Shown here: in pieces, positions 9,355 through 18,031 of the stretch
Layout of the letters: each line of letters starts with the position of its first letter
How positions within the stretch are numbered: position 1 is the first letter of the stretch
Assembly: GCF_017355835.1 (NCBI RefSeq)
Contig: NZ_JAFEWF010000003.1
Span: 124,001-188,000, forward strand
Length of the DNA: 64,000 bases
From: Desertivirga brevis
Lineage (GTDB): Bacteria; Bacteroidota; Bacteroidia; Sphingobacteriales; Sphingobacteriaceae
Direction of reading: 5' to 3'
Notes under the pieces: generated by a model
What the model was told of the DNA's origin: nothing
Seen by the model: only the letters and a program-made list of their open reading frames with translations
Databases searched by the model: none
Position numbers and translations under genes: made by a program

Positions 9355-10266
9355 TTATTGGCTCACTTTGACTATTTTAACATAGGCTTTAAATTTTAGG
9401 GCTGTAACATAATTTATCTGATTAAGAATACTTTGAAGCGATTGTGCAGCTTCGATATAGAGTGATACTTTAGTGTTCAGCAGCTGAGCGTTATCCGTTT
9501 GAAAAGTCACTCCGTAACGTAGTTTTAGTACTGTAAACACCTCCGATAAGCTTGCCTGATCCAAATAGAGCTCTCTTCTAAACCAATTTGCCAGAAGTTC
9601 TTTGCTACCCCGCTGCTTTATCAGCTTATTATTTGTATAATAAGCTTCTTGATTTGGGAGCAGATTAACATTGATCTCACCTACCGATACATTAACCTTA
9701 CCCGTAGCTACTGTCACTGCACAAGAGTTTTGACTTAGAGCTATATGAAAAGAAGTGCCTAATACTTTCGTCTGGAGAGGACCTGACTGAATAATAAATG
9801 GACGTTCCGGGTTTCTGGCAACTTTAAAAAATGCATCCCCCTTCAGTAGTCTTACTTCTCTGTTATTTCCCGCAAACTTTTCAGGGTATTCGAACTCCGA
9901 GTTAGCAGCTAAAAAGATAACGGAGCCGTCTTGTAGCACAACAGAATCCGCCGAAGATTTCGTAACGAATCTTTGCATGGTAAGTCCTTGTACTCTTATA
10001 AGAAGGATCGATAAACAAATTACTAATGCTGCACTTGCTGCTATCGCATAAGGGTAGAGGGATCTCGCTCCCTTCTTTTTCCTAATTTTAGCAAGAATAG
10101 ATGCCCTAACGGCTTCTTTATTGCCCATCTCATTATCATCCCAGACAGATTCTTGATACTTCTTTTCCATGAAAGCATTAAGTACCGCCTTCTCGTCCTC
10201 CGACAAATCTTCTCTTCCAAGTTTGGCTGATAGGTCTCCGAGGTAATTCTTTCGTTTTTCTGACAT
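9355..10266 (-). CDS. FecR family anti-sigma factor
   Basis: The 303-residue protein is an inner-membrane anti-sigma regulator. A cytoplasmic N-terminal part (about 1-80) precedes one membrane helix (about 87-105, YAIAASAALVICLSILLI). The periplasmic FecR domain follows (about 118-215, with DSVVLQDGSVIFLAANSEF and RLLKGDAFFKVA). A DUF4974-like C-terminal domain lies at about 235-300. It should hold the sigma factor encoded 71 bp upstream and respond to the STN domain of the SusC protein encoded downstream. The gene order sigma, anti-sigma, susC, susD is the classic Bacteroidota arrangement. Confidence 0.92.
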   Translation of the reverse strand: MSEKRKNYLGDLSAKLGREDLSEDEKAVLNAFMEKKYQESVWDDNEMGNKEAVRASILAKIRKKKGARSLYPYAIAASAALVICLSILLIRVQGLTMQRFVTKSSADSVVLQDGSVIFLAANSEFEYPEKFAGNNREVRLLKGDAFFKVARNPERPFIIQSGPLQTKVLGTSFHIALSQNSCAVTVATGKVNVSVGEINVNLLPNQEAYYTNNKLIKQRGSKELLANWFRRELYLDQASLSEVFTVLKLRYGVTFQTDNAQLLNTKVSLYIEAAQSLQSILNQINYVTALKFKAYVKIVKVSQ

Positions 10267-10337
10267 CTGTCCTTATAAATTCATGTATAAGTACCAGAAG
10301 CAGGCTAAACGTACTATCGAAAAGTATTAATGATTTG

Positions 10338-10874
10338 TTAAGAAATTATAAAATGCAGAAGGGCTAAAAGCAGGGGTATCAGACAGGCATGAAGGTTATT
10401 TGCCTTGAATTTAAGTTGCTGAAGAGCAGCGCTCAACTGATTCTTAACCGTCTGCTTTGAAAGATTCAATCGCTCGGCTATCTGTTCAATGTCCAGATTT
10501 TCAAGCTTGTTCATTATCAGTATCTCCTTTCGTTTTGGAGGTAACTCATCAAGGAGCAGATAAAGTTTGTCTATTAATTCGGCTTCTAAAGTGGGCTCAT
10601 TTTCCTGGATGTAATCCTCGAACTGTTCATCTAGAATGGTGACATCGAAACTTTTTTTGCGGTACTCTTTAAAAATTTGATTTTTTACAGCGCGAAAGAG
10701 AAAGCTCTCGATGGAGGAGATTTGAAGCATGCCGCGTCTCTCCCAAAGATCTGTGAATACCTCCTGCACAATATTTTCTGAAAGGTATTCGTCGTGGGTA
10801 AGCTTGAAACAAAAAGCGTATAACTTTTCCCAATGTTGAGAGTAGATTTCTTCAAACTTTGCAAGGTTGCTCAT
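10338..10874 (-). CDS. FecI-type ECF sigma factor
   Basis: The 178-residue sigma-70 family protein has region 2 (about 8-75, with FKLTHDEYLSENIVQEVFTD) and region 4 (about 110-160, with LPPKRKEILIMNKLENLDI and a helix-turn-helix around EQIAERLNLSKQTVKNQLS). The last 16 residues are strongly hydrophobic (ACLIPLLLALLHFIIS), a possible membrane tail. It is first in the minus-strand sigma/fecR/susCD group and likely drives susC transcription when the receptor is occupied. Confidence 0.92.
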   Translation of the reverse strand: MSNLAKFEEIYSQHWEKLYAFCFKLTHDEYLSENIVQEVFTDLWERRGMLQISSIESFLFRAVKNQIFKEYRKKSFDVTILDEQFEDYIQENEPTLEAELIDKLYLLLDELPPKRKEILIMNKLENLDIEQIAERLNLSKQTVKNQLSAALQQLKFKANNLHACLIPLLLALLHFIIS

Positions 10875-11037
10875 AAAGTTTTGTGAGTAGTGGCGAAGGA
10901 ACGGTATTAACTTCGATTGAGCTTTATTCCTAAATTATCTTTTAATTAAATTTTCATTTAGCAGATTTGCGAACGTATATCCGTTCTTTTTTTTCTTCAT
11001 TAACGCTGGATTAATATCTTTTGCAAACTTTTGCCGG

Positions 11038-12921
11038 ATGAAACAATGGCTTTTATGTCTTTTTGTATTTCAAACAGGACTATCCGCTAGCTTATATGCT
11101 CAAAATAAATTAGCCGAGCCTAAAATTGCTTTTATTTCCGATGTGCATTTTGCAGATCTCTACGGTCAACTTTCCGGTACTGACTTCCAGGGGGTGAAAA
11201 ATCCAATTGATGGCAGGAACACACTTTTGCGCACGATGAGTTCGCAATTGCAGTCTACCCGCATTTTTAATGAGAATTATTTTGCATTTATCGCTGCTCT
11301 GGAGGATGTTGCAAAGAGAGGTGTTCGACTTGTAGCTCTTCCAGGAGACTATTCAGATGACGGGCAACCGGTGCACTTGAAAGGATTACAAAAAATTCTA
11401 AAGGAGTACCACCAGAAGTACGGAATTCAATTTTTCATTACCACAGGTAATCACGATCCTGTTGGTCCGTTTGCCAAGGATGCTGGAAAGAAGGATTTCT
11501 TGGGCGAAAAGGGAATGTCACAACCTATCTTTAGCAAGGCAGGTGTCTACAACCCTACTAATAAAAATGAACATCCAACGGCTATCAGTCCGGATATTTC
11601 GGAGCTTGGATACGAAGGCGTAATGGATCATCTTTCTGAATTCGGCTTTTTTGCTCAACCACATTACCTGTACTGGGCAAGTCCGTTCAGCTCTTACTCC
11701 CCGGACAATTACAGCTATCGAAAGGCGAGAGAAGCTTCTCAACTCCATAACCGGATGTACACAGTTGCTCCGGGTGATACTATCCCCGACGCTACTTATC
11801 TTGTTGAACCTGTAGATGGCTTATGGTTACTTGCTATTGATGGTAATGTATACCTCCCTGCCAGAGAGGGTAAGGCAAAAACTTTCTCTAGCGCCGAAGC
11901 TGGGTATAATAATGTAATCTTACATAAGAGGCATATCCTCTCCTGGCTTAAAACAATTTCTGAGATGGCAAAGCAACGAGGCAAAACCCTTATCGCCTTC
12001 AGCCATTATCCCATGGTAGATTATAATGACTCGGCTTCCCCCGAGATAGCAGAGCTCCTCGGACCAGATAAATGGCAGTTAAAGCGACTGCCTGGCTTAA
12101 ATGTGGCTCGTGAGTTTGCCAAAGCAGGAATTAATATCCACTTCGGCGGACACATGCACATCAATGACACAGGTGTTTTTTTCGACAACAGTCGAAATTC
12201 CTTGGTGAATATTCAAACACCATCACTGGCGGCTTATATCCCGGCCTATAAACTACTGACGTTAAAAGAGCAAGGTAAAGCTGAAATAGAAACGATCACT
12301 ATAAGTGAAGTAAAGGGCTTTGATAAGCTTTTTCCGCTGTACCGAACAGAGTATGAATTTTTATCAAAAAATTCAAGTGGTGCAATCTGGGATAGCAAGA
12401 TATTGAATAGTAAAACGTATTATGATTTCACCCGTAATCACCTTGAAGAACTCGTGCGTTTACGTTTTCTACCGCAGGATTGGCCGGAAGATCTGAGAAA
12501 TTTTCTGCCGAAAGCCTCCGGACAGGACTTGCTTTTGTTGTTGAGTAGTGGTTTAAAATCCTCTGAATCAATCGCGTCCGAAAATAACAAACAGGATCTT
12601 TTAAATAGGCTTAAAGCAAACAAACTACAAATGTCCGACTTTGCAAAGTGGACGGGGATTGATCTGATAAACGATTTTTATCGTCTGAGAAGCGCCGATC
12701 AACTTGCATTAAAAGACATCGGGGTTCAACGTTTGCGGCAGTACCAAGTTCTTGCTGGTCTGGCTGCATCTTTGCCTGAAAGTCAACTTGCAACGGAAAA
12801 GAATAAAAAGAGTCTTGTATTGTTTTTTAGTATATTCAATAAATTCCTCAAAGATTCACCGGCTGATCATTTCCTGATTGACCTGTCAACCGGCGATATA
12901 AGAGAACTACCATCAAAATAG
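11038..12921 (+). CDS. Exported calcineurin-like metallophosphoesterase
   Basis: The product (627 residues) carries a signal peptide (about 1-21) and a calcineurin-like phosphoesterase domain. The metal and catalytic motifs appear in order: FISDVHF (D..H), LPGDYSDD (GD), TTGNHDP (GNHD), FSHYPM (H) and GGHMHIND (GHxH). The C-terminal 200 residues are helical and unassigned. It is probably periplasmic or surface-facing. It starts divergently from the sigma factor gene and ends 15 bp from the convergent PI-PLC-like gene. The substrate cannot be inferred from the sequence alone. Confidence 0.85.
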   Translation: MKQWLLCLFVFQTGLSASLYAQNKLAEPKIAFISDVHFADLYGQLSGTDFQGVKNPIDGRNTLLRTMSSQLQSTRIFNENYFAFIAALEDVAKRGVRLVALPGDYSDDGQPVHLKGLQKILKEYHQKYGIQFFITTGNHDPVGPFAKDAGKKDFLGEKGMSQPIFSKAGVYNPTNKNEHPTAISPDISELGYEGVMDHLSEFGFFAQPHYLYWASPFSSYSPDNYSYRKAREASQLHNRMYTVAPGDTIPDATYLVEPVDGLWLLAIDGNVYLPAREGKAKTFSSAEAGYNNVILHKRHILSWLKTISEMAKQRGKTLIAFSHYPMVDYNDSASPEIAELLGPDKWQLKRLPGLNVAREFAKAGINIHFGGHMHINDTGVFFDNSRNSLVNIQTPSLAAYIPAYKLLTLKEQGKAEIETITISEVKGFDKLFPLYRTEYEFLSKNSSGAIWDSKILNSKTYYDFTRNHLEELVRLRFLPQDWPEDLRNFLPKASGQDLLLLLSSGLKSSESIASENNKQDLLNRLKANKLQMSDFAKWTGIDLINDFYRLRSADQLALKDIGVQRLRQYQVLAGLAASLPESQLATEKNKKSLVLFFSIFNKFLKDSPADHFLIDLSTGDIRELPSK

Positions 12922-12936
12922 GTTGCTATTGGGAAC

Positions 12937-14013
12937 TCAATCGTTTATTTTTTCATCGAGTATAACGGGGTTTGGCCGAACGTAAGTTCCATCATTGAAT
13001 TGAACCTGGTACGAGGACGGAAAGAATGAGCTGGGCTTATAGTAATCGGTTGTAATAATTTGAGCCCCCGATTTTTCAGCCATGCGAAAATGTGTATAAT
13101 CGTTTCTTCTAGCCTCCCGGGTGTCTGCATCAGCCCTTGTTCGGACAATGTATCCCTTCTTAACCAATTTTGGTATACTCGAATCCTCAGGATTATTCCT
13201 TAGAAGTGCTGCGGCTTCAGGGGTACCAGGTTCTGCATTGACAAAAAGTACCCTGCCTTTAAGGGACGGATGGCCTTTTATATACATATCCCGGTTTTTT
13301 CCGGTATTGTCCAGAATGAATAAGAACTTACCTTTTGCCTGCTTCATTTCGGGCCAGTTACCTGCAAGAACAGCAGCCTCGAGAGTATTGTAATTCCCGC
13401 GGACCATGTCAGGAGTGATTAAACGATCTGCACCGAGATGTTTTCTAATTGCAGCATCCAGTTCGTTGAACAGCTGCTCAGTGAAGGGTTCAGGTGTAGT
13501 TCCTAAATGATTCGTTTCGCCATCCTTAGGTTCAAGAGTAATAAAGACTGGTATATGGCCCGGATTTGCTACCGACCAGTCGTGCAACTGCTTCAGGCAG
13601 ATCTCGAAAGTGGGAGCCGAACTTCGGAAATCGATATCTGGGATATGAAGAACCTTAAATCCCGGTTTCTGCATAAGTCCCTTTGGGTCGAAAGCTTGTT
13701 CTGCCTTCACCATTTCAAGTCCCTTAGGCTTAGCATATTTTCCTCCTTTCGAATCGGGATAGACATCGATCTCCAGGTTCCGCAAGCCCATCTTCAGCTG
13801 TTCGGGAATTGTAATATGCTCATATTGCAGGCTATTTAGCCTTTTTGTACTGTCCCCTTTCATTAAATATTGAAGGAGGGCAGGTTCAATTGCTTTTTTA
13901 TAACTGTTATGAGAACCTATAACCTGAATCTGGTTTAATCTTTCTTGTGCCAAAGCATTAGAAAGCAGGGCAGAAGGTCCAAGCATTAATAATGCAGCTA
14001 ATATATTTTTCAT
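12937..14013 (-). CDS. Secreted PI-PLC-like phosphodiesterase
   Basis: The 358-residue product has a signal peptide (about 1-22). It shows the TIM-barrel pattern of the calcium-dependent phosphatidylinositol-specific phospholipase C-like family. The motifs are the first catalytic His in QVIGSHNSYK (about 28-37), LRNLEIDVYPD (about 77), HIPDIDF (about 123), PVFITLEPKDG (about 150) and a late DADTREARRNDY block. It should cleave a glycerophosphoinositol-type or related phosphodiester outside the cell. A -7 element TAACTTTG on the minus strand (14045-14052) lies 31 bp upstream of the start. Confidence 0.78.
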   Translation of the reverse strand: MKNILAALLMLGPSALLSNALAQERLNQIQVIGSHNSYKKAIEPALLQYLMKGDSTKRLNSLQYEHITIPEQLKMGLRNLEIDVYPDSKGGKYAKPKGLEMVKAEQAFDPKGLMQKPGFKVLHIPDIDFRSSAPTFEICLKQLHDWSVANPGHIPVFITLEPKDGETNHLGTTPEPFTEQLFNELDAAIRKHLGADRLITPDMVRGNYNTLEAAVLAGNWPEMKQAKGKFLFILDNTGKNRDMYIKGHPSLKGRVLFVNAEPGTPEAAALLRNNPEDSSIPKLVKKGYIVRTRADADTREARRNDYTHFRMAEKSGAQIITTDYYKPSSFFPSSYQVQFNDGTYVRPNPVILDEKIND

Positions 14014-14044
14014 TGATTTTTATATGTGTATTATAATTTCTGCC

Positions 14045-14052
14045 CAAAGTTA
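14045..14052 (-). promoter_or_regulatory. Candidate -7 element of the PI-PLC-like gene
   Basis: The minus strand reads TAACTTTG, matching the Bacteroidota TAnnTTTG consensus. No good -33 TTTG is visible at the usual distance. Confidence 0.4.
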
Positions 14053-14063
14053 TTTTCGAAGTG

Positions 14064-14798
14064 TTAAGCAGAAGTTATATCTGAAATAACAAGCTCTTTG
14101 GTTTCTTCCTTTTTTTGAGTTTCAATTCTGCTTGCCCAGATACACCGGAATCCGGAGGAGGCAGCTCCAGTGTAAGGCTTGTTCTTTTCAGTGGGATGCA
14201 GGATAAGAAATACTATGGCATACTCGTAATCTGAGTATAATTCAAAATCCAGTTTACAGGAACCCATTTTAACCTCCAGTGGATAAATCTCTGAATACTT
14301 TACACAACTTGAAGATCGCAACTTAGTGCGGTCGATAAAGATGCAGAGAACACCATATATATAACCGTCCGGAAATTTCCTGTTAAAGTTCGGTGCTTGG
14401 CTCCATTCTACCTTAACTGTTATTATCGTCCCATCAACATTAATGTTCCATTCAGGGGACGCCAGACGGTTGAACGTGTATTCTTCATAGACCTCGAAGT
14501 TTATAAATTTTGTCGGATCCAGGCATGGGCTGCCTTTGTAAGCTGCTCTGGTGAGTGATAGTAATCTGGGCCAAAACCAACGAGGTTTAGTTTCGTACAA
14601 GAATGGTAAAAGCTCTTTTCTTATCAGGGAGGCATCTTTATTAGATATACTTTGCTCCTTACTGCTCATTTTCATTTTATCATTCAAGGTCACCTCTGTG
14701 TACGTGCCCCGCTTTGCGCGCTGGTGCTCTCCGTAAGTGTTGCTTTTAACTGTTATCAGGTCGTCATTTTTCTTTTTAGGTTTTTTGCTTTTTTTCAT
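14064..14798 (-). CDS. Hypothetical protein
   Basis: I do not recognise this 244-residue protein. It has no signal peptide or membrane helix. The first 40 residues are basic (opening MKKSKKPKKKNDD), then comes an aromatic-rich segment (about 65-90, ELLPFLYETKPRWFWPRLLS). The C-terminal 130 residues look like a beta-sheet domain with alternating hydrophobic strands (FPDGYIYGVLCIFIDR, then DFELYSDYEYAIVFLILHP). The gene lies between the PI-PLC-like gene and the repeat-rich spacer before rplC. This is not where I would expect it if the ribosomal cluster were intact, so it may have been inserted. Confidence 0.6.
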   Translation of the reverse strand: MKKSKKPKKKNDDLITVKSNTYGEHQRAKRGTYTEVTLNDKMKMSSKEQSISNKDASLIRKELLPFLYETKPRWFWPRLLSLTRAAYKGSPCLDPTKFINFEVYEEYTFNRLASPEWNINVDGTIITVKVEWSQAPNFNRKFPDGYIYGVLCIFIDRTKLRSSSCVKYSEIYPLEVKMGSCKLDFELYSDYEYAIVFLILHPTEKNKPYTGAASSGFRCIWASRIETQKKEETKELVISDITSA

Positions 14799-14879
14799 GC
14801 CAGGAAAAGGTTTAATTGTATCTTTATAAGATTATCATCTAAGGTAATCCTTCCTTCGGTAAAATTCAATATAATTTCA

Positions 14880-14934
14880 GCGACCTTATAGCGACCTTAC
14901 AGCGATGTTATAGCGACCTTATAGCGATATTTAT
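14880..14934. repeat. Tandem 11-bp repeats, unit GCGACCTTATA
   Basis: Five consecutive units start at 14880, 14891, 14902, 14913 and 14924. Units 1 and 4 are identical, units 2 and 3 differ by one and two bases, and the last is more degenerate. Confidence 0.85.
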
Positions 14935-14947
14935 TGTGGAAGCATTT

Positions 14948-14974
14948 GTACCTGGTTCGTACCTGGTTCGTACC
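14948..14974. repeat. Tandem 11-bp repeats, unit GTACCTGGTTC
   Basis: Two perfect units (14948-14958 and 14959-14969) and a 5-base partial third follow. The period is the same as in the neighbouring set but the sequence is unrelated. Confidence 0.85.
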
Positions 14975-14987
14975 AAAGGGCAGACAG

Positions 14988-15090
14988 ATTCGGGAGACAG
15001 GGCAGAAGCGTTCGGGAGAGCTAGCCCGGGCTGCGAACGCTTTCCGAACTAATCCCGAATAAATCCTGACGGTCTCCCAAGGCTGTCTCC
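14988..15090. repeat. Nested inverted repeats, possible structured RNA or terminator
   Basis: Two perfect 8-bp stems nest: 14988-14995 with 15053-15060 and 15007-15014 with 15034-15041. The apex contains a 10-bp palindrome AGCCCGGGCT (15023-15032). A competing stem pairs 14993-15000 with 15083-15090 and is followed by a T-rich tract on the plus strand. The block is more GC-rich than its surroundings. Confidence 0.65.
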
Positions 15091-15284
15091 TTTTCTTTCT
15101 TTATTTGGTAATAATCCTTCGAGAAGCGCTCTAGTTTAATTCGAAAATATGCGGCATTTCATACTTCTTCCAGATCTCCTGATCTGTCATGAATTCTTGG
15201 ATTAAGAATACCTGAGCTTCCAACCGGCTAATAGCGAACCACTAAACTTATTCTTGAAAAAATAAAAAAATAACTCCCTCACTA

Positions 15285-15315
15285 TTTGATAATTAAAGTA
15301 TTGTCTCTATCTTTG
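15285..15315 (+). promoter_or_regulatory. Promoter of the rplC operon
   Basis: TTTG at 15285-15288 and TATCTTTG at 15308-15315 are separated by 19 bases, a good match to the Bacteroidota sigma-ABfr consensus. Confidence 0.75.
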
Positions 15316-15346
15316 CCGACCCATTTAGGGGGTACTATGCCTTGAG

Positions 15347-15364
15347 CGAAGCCCTACTGCTTCG
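15347..15364 (+). promoter_or_regulatory. Leader hairpin before rplC
   Basis: A 6-bp perfect stem (15347-15352 with 15359-15364) with a 6-base loop lies in the roughly 70-base untranslated leader. It could be a ribosomal-protein autoregulation site, but this is only inferred from the position. Confidence 0.4.
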
Positions 15365-15390
15365 ATGGGCGAAAAAAGAAACAAAAGAAA

Positions 15391-16008
15391 ATGTCAGGAA
15401 TTATTGGTAAAAAAGTAGGAATGACCAGCATTTTCGACGCCGAAGGAAAAAACATTCCTTGTACGGTGATCGAGGCTGGCCCTTGCGTTGTAACGCAGAT
15501 TCGTACCGCCGAGAAGGACGGGTACGAAGCGGTTCAGTTGGCTTTCGATGAGAAGAAAGAAAAAAACACGACTCAACCATTAAAAGGCCATTTCGCTAAA
15601 GCAGGAACAACTCCTAAGCGTAAGCTTGTTGAGTTTAAAACCTTCGAAGACGAAAAGACTTTAGGCGACACTGTTACAGTTGAGATCTTTGCAGAAGGCG
15701 ACTTCGTTGATGTAGTTGGTACTTCAAAAGGTAAAGGTTTCCAGGGTGTTGTTAAGCGTCACGGTTTTGGTGGTGTGGGTGGTCAAACTCATGGTCAGCA
15801 CAACAGAATGCGTGCTCCAGGTTCATTAGGAGCTTCTTCATGGCCTTCACGTGTATTCAAAGGAATGCGCATGGCTGGTCGTACAGGTGGTGCTCGTGTT
15901 AAAGTTCAGAATCTTCAGATCCTGAAAGTTTACGCTGAGCAGAATTTATTAGTTGTTAGCGGTTCCATTCCGGGAGCAAAAGGTTCTTACGTAATCGTTG
16001 ATAAATAA
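15391..16008 (+). CDS. rplC: Ribosomal protein L3
   Basis: The 205-residue protein nucleates 50S assembly near the peptidyl transferase centre. The L3 signature is clear: the start [13 protein letters not shown] and the central [12 protein letters not shown]...[13 protein letters not shown] region, with the methylatable Gln in THGQH. It is the first gene of the cluster and follows its own promoter. rpsJ, which precedes it in most bacteria, is absent here. One base separates its stop from the rplD start. Confidence 0.98.
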   Translation: MSGIIGKKVGMTSIFDAEGKNIPCTVIEAGPCVVTQIRTAEKDGYEAVQLAFDEKKEKNTTQPLKGHFAKAGTTPKRKLVEFKTFEDEKTLGDTVTVEIFAEGDFVDVVGTSKGKGFQGVVKRHGFGGVGGQTHGQHNRMRAPGSLGASSWPSRVFKGMRMAGRTGGARVKVQNLQILKVYAEQNLLVVSGSIPGAKGSYVIVDK

Positions 16009-16009
16009 G

Positions 16010-16639
16010 ATGGAAGTTAATGTAGTAAACATTTCAGGTAAAGAAACAGGTGCCAAGGTGCAACTTCCTGAAGCGATTTTCGGTGTAGAGCCAAACGATC
16101 ACGCAATTTACTTAGATGTTAAGCAATACCTTGCGAACCAACGTCAGGGTACTCACAAATCTAAGCAACGTAACGAAATTGCAGGATCAACCCGCAAACT
16201 ATACAAACAAAAAGGTACTGGTGGTGCCCGTGCTGGTAACATTAAATCACCTTTATTCAATGGTGGTGGTCGTGTTTTCGGTCCTCAGCCACGTGACTAT
16301 AGCTTTAAACTGAACAAAAAGTTAAAGCAATTAGCTCGTAAATCAGCCCTTTCTTACAAAGCACAAGATAACAACATTGTAGTTTTAGAAGATTTCTCTT
16401 TCGATGCGATCAAAACTAAAAGCTACGCTAAGTTAATTGCTGACTTAAATGTTGCCAACGAGAAAACTTTGTTAGTATTACCGGCTGCTAATAACAATGT
16501 GTACTTATCAAGCAGAAACATCAAAAAAGCAAAAGTTATCACTGCTGACCAATTAAACACTTACGATGTGTTGAACGCTGGCAAACTTTTGTTAACTACT
16601 GATTCTGTTAAAAAATTAGAGGAGGCACTGGCCAAGTAA
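16010..16639 (+). CDS. rplD: Ribosomal protein L4
   Basis: The 209-residue product lines the exit tunnel. The conserved loop [11 protein letters not shown] (about 74-84) and the GGGRVFGP block identify it. The ATG at 16010 is chosen over an upstream in-frame TTG at 15998, which would overlap the rplC stop. In proteobacteria L4 regulates this operon; nothing shows that here. Confidence 0.97.
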   Translation: MEVNVVNISGKETGAKVQLPEAIFGVEPNDHAIYLDVKQYLANQRQGTHKSKQRNEIAGSTRKLYKQKGTGGARAGNIKSPLFNGGGRVFGPQPRDYSFKLNKKLKQLARKSALSYKAQDNNIVVLEDFSFDAIKTKSYAKLIADLNVANEKTLLVLPAANNNVYLSSRNIKKAKVITADQLNTYDVLNAGKLLLTTDSVKKLEEALAK

Positions 16640-16640
16640 T

Positions 16641-16931
16641 ATGGAAATTTTAAAGAAACCTATTTTAACAGAAAAAGCATCGATTCTAACTGAGAAGCTG
16701 AATCGTTATGCATTTAAAGTAGATCACAGAGCCAACAAATTGCAAATTAAAACAGCAATTGAACAAATGTATGGTGTTAACATCGCAGCTGTAAACACTA
16801 TCGTGGTATCTGGAAAGACAAAAAGCCGTTACACAAAAGCAGGAAATGTATCTGGTAAAACAGCCAAGTACAAAAAAGCGATCGTAACGCTTAAAGATGG
16901 TGAAACTATAGACTTTTACGGCACTATATAA
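16641..16931 (+). CDS. rplW: Ribosomal protein L23
   Basis: The 96-residue protein sits at the tunnel exit and docks chaperones and SRP. ILKKPILTEKAS at the start, KSRYTKAGNVSGKT and the C-terminal KKAIVTLKDGETIDFY fit L23. It starts 1 base after rplD. A GAGGAGG lies upstream but 15 bases from the ATG, too far to act as a typical ribosome binding site. Confidence 0.97.
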   Translation: MEILKKPILTEKASILTEKLNRYAFKVDHRANKLQIKTAIEQMYGVNIAAVNTIVVSGKTKSRYTKAGNVSGKTAKYKKAIVTLKDGETIDFYGTI

Positions 16932-16937
16932 TTAGAC

Positions 16938-17762
16938 ATGGCAGTTAGAAGATTTAAACCAGTTACCCCTGGAACTCGTTTCCGCGTTGGAGGCGATTAC
17001 TCAGATGTTACTACAAACGTTCCTGAAAAATCGTTAGTAGTTTCTATTAAGAAGTCAGGTGGTAGAAATAACACTGGTAAAATGACTATGCGTTATCTCG
17101 GTGGGGGACATAAAAAGTCATACCGATTGATTGATTTTAAACGCGATAAACACAACATCCCCGCAACAGTTGCCACAATTGAGTACGATCCTAACCGTAC
17201 AGCCCGTATAGCATTGCTACATTACGCTGATGGTGAGAAGCGTTACATTATTGCTCCTGAAGGACTAACAGTTGGACAAACTGTAGTATCCGGAGAAGCA
17301 TCAGCTCCTGAAGTTGGAAATGCACTTCCGTTAAAGAACATTCCTCTTGGTTCAATCATTCATAACATTGAATTGAATCCTGGTCAGGGTGCTTCAATTG
17401 CACGTAGTGCCGGTACTTATGCACAGCTTTCTGCTCGTGATGGTAAGTACGCTATTATTAAATTGCCTTCTGGCGAAACCCGCATGATCCTTGCAACTTG
17501 TCTTGCAACTATCGGATCAGTATCAAATGCCGAAAAATCAAATGAGGTATTAGGTAAAGCTGGACGTAAACGTTGGTTAGGTTATCGCCCTCGCGTTCGT
17601 GGTGTTGCCATGAACCCGGTAGATCACCCAATGGGTGGTGGTGAAGGAAGAGCTTCCGGAGGTCACCCACGTTCAAGAAAAGGTTTATTGTCTAAAGGTT
17701 ACAAAACCCGTAACAAGAAGAAAGCTTCTAGTCGTTACATTATCGAAGGGAGGAAAAAATAA
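16938..17762 (+). CDS. rplB: Ribosomal protein L2
   Basis: The 274-residue protein is needed for peptidyl transferase assembly. [20 protein letters not shown] and the C-terminal [13 protein letters not shown] (with the conserved His) are typical. Its stop codon overlaps the rpsS start as TAATG. Confidence 0.98.
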   Translation: MAVRRFKPVTPGTRFRVGGDYSDVTTNVPEKSLVVSIKKSGGRNNTGKMTMRYLGGGHKKSYRLIDFKRDKHNIPATVATIEYDPNRTARIALLHYADGEKRYIIAPEGLTVGQTVVSGEASAPEVGNALPLKNIPLGSIIHNIELNPGQGASIARSAGTYAQLSARDGKYAIIKLPSGETRMILATCLATIGSVSNAEKSNEVLGKAGRKRWLGYRPRVRGVAMNPVDHPMGGGEGRASGGHPRSRKGLLSKGYKTRNKKKASSRYIIEGRKK

Positions 17763-18028
17763 TGGCACGTTCAATTAAAAAAGGCCCTTATATCGACCAC
17801 AACTTATTGAAAAAAGTTGATGTTCTTAACGAAAGCAGTAAAAAGACTGTGATCAAAACTTGGTCTCGTCGTTCTATGATCTCTCCGGATTTCGTAGGTC
17901 ACACTTTTGCTGTTCACAACGGAAATAAATTTATTCCAGTTTATGTAACTGAGAATATGGTTGGTCACAAGCTGGGAGAGTTTGCTCCAACGAGAACTTT
18001 TAGAGGTCACGCTGAAAAGAAAAAATAA
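17762..18028 (+). CDS. rpsS: Ribosomal protein S19
   Basis: The 88-residue protein lies in the 30S head. [17 protein letters not shown] opens it and [11 protein letters not shown] ends it. The start overlaps the rplB stop in TAATG. A GGGAGG at 17748-17753 lies 8 bases before the ATG, unusual in this phylum. Confidence 0.98.
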   Translation: MARSIKKGPYIDHNLLKKVDVLNESSKKTVIKTWSRRSMISPDFVGHTFAVHNGNKFIPVYVTENMVGHKLGEFAPTRTFRGHAEKKK

Positions 18029-18031
18029 GCC

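Larger units (their letters stand above)
14799..15390. other. Repeat-rich intergenic region before rplC
   Basis: This 592-bp spacer holds two sets of 11-bp tandem repeats (14880-14934 and 14948-14974), a nested inverted-repeat block (14988-15090) and the rplC promoter and leader (15285-15390). A short frame on the minus strand (15131-15190, 19 codons, opening MTDQEIWKKYEM) looks protein-like and is open further upstream. It may be a gene remnant but is too short to call. Confidence 0.6.

Noticed and set aside
15998..16009. TTG start for rplD upstream of its ATG
   Set aside because: It would overlap the rplC stop and adds residues absent from L4.
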